A program made the translations under genes and the position numbers. Of a stretch of 35,093 nt of DNA, positions 34,794-35,093 are shown in pieces. The stretch comes from Caulobacteraceae bacterium (lineage in GTDB: Bacteria > Pseudomonadota > Alphaproteobacteria > Caulobacterales > Caulobacteraceae), in NCBI GenBank assembly GCA_025450315.1, contig JANWHQ010000084.1, positions 1 through 35,093 of the forward strand, given 5' to 3'. Position 1 is the stretch's first letter, and every line of letters begins with the position of its first letter. A model generated the notes under the pieces. The model saw only the letters and a program-made list of their open reading frames with translations, made no database searches and was not told where the DNA came from.

Positions 34794-35093
34794 CGGCGCG
34801 CCCTCGCGGCGGCGGCCAGGTCGCGGACCCCATCGGCGGCGAACCAGGCCGGGCAGCCCAGGATCGCGCCGGGCAAGGCGGCGATCACCCGCCCGCGCAG
34901 GGCGGTCTTCAGCGCCGGATGGCCGGCCAGCGACCAGTGCTGGGCCCGTGTGGAGGCGGGGTCGAAGAAGCCCAGCACCACCGCGTCCGGCGGATGCAGC
35001 AGCAGCCCCTCCAGCGGGACCGGGGCGAACCCCGGCGAGGCGGCGGCGTCGCTCAGGCCCGCGGCCCGGAGCATCGCCCCGACCAGGGTGCCA
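34790..35093 (-). CDS. ABC importer periplasmic substrate-binding protein, C-terminal part (runs off the right edge)
   Basis: The last 100 or so residues of a BtuF/FhuD-like binding protein. The visible segment has the helix-strand pattern of the C-terminal lobe (PPDAVVLGFFDPA, HPALKTALRGRVIALPG with one Ala more in the real sequence, then FAADGVRDLA). The N-terminal part and the upstream region, where a cobalamin riboswitch or Fur site would decide the substrate, lie outside the window. Confidence 0.82.
   Translation of the reverse strand, partial: GTLVGAMLRAAGLSDAAASPGFAPVPLEGLLLHPPDAVVLGFFDPASTRAQHWSLAGHPALKTALRGRVIAALPGAILGCPAWFAADGVRDLAAAARARR

Overview
The window is about 35 kb of very GC-rich DNA with tightly packed genes and many 4-nt start/stop overlaps. 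The gene families (NasS/NasT nitrate control, a LigE-type beta-etherase relative, an HWE/HisKA_2 histidine kinase, an N-type ATPase, an S8 protease with PFYG repeats, an Amj-type flippase) point to an alphaproteobacterium, most likely Caulobacteraceae (Caulobacter/Phenylobacterium). That placement is inference; there is no rRNA in the window.

Layout. (1) 1-8075, minus strand: a nitrate/nitrite assimilation regulon. nasT and nasS form a sensor/antiterminator pair. A porin gene follows, and then narK-nirB-nirD-nasA (nasA runs off the left edge). The porin gene and the narK operon each start behind a near-duplicate leader RNA made of two stem-loops with A1/G4 hexaloops and an intrinsic terminator. 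This is the expected ANTAR (NasT) target, so one antiterminator should switch on outer-membrane entry, inner-membrane transport and reduction together. (2) 8215-10400: a LigE-like glutathione S-transferase, a small helical protein and a TauD/TfdA dioxygenase. (3) 10490-12625: a PAS-HWE histidine kinase and a single-domain response regulator, divergent, with a small-protein candidate in an AT-richer gap. (4) 12651-19769: an Amj-like flippase, a large S8 serine protease with an N-terminal PFYG heptad repeat and a barrel-like C-terminus, a divergent SLAM-type outer-membrane protein and an alpha/beta hydrolase. (5) 19812-26300, minus strand: a complete N-ATPase operon in the order atpD-C-Q-R-B-E-F-A-G. 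The beta-subunit gene atpD is cut by a single in-frame amber codon, while all its catalytic motifs remain. A TTGA-N6-TCAA (FNR/FixK-type) dyad lies upstream. (6) 26486-28177: a DUF6065-like plus cupin_8/JmjC-like fusion protein, then a small membrane protein, smpB-dapA, and a divergent soluble lytic transglycosylase. (7) 32072-35093, minus strand: a FecCD/BtuCDF-type ABC importer operon whose last gene is a threonine-dehydratase-like PLP enzyme; the binding-protein gene runs off the right edge.

The observations I would follow first are the amber codon in atpD, the duplicated ANTAR leader that puts a porin in the nitrate regulon, the DUF6065-cupin fusion, and the S8 protease/SLAM divergent pair.
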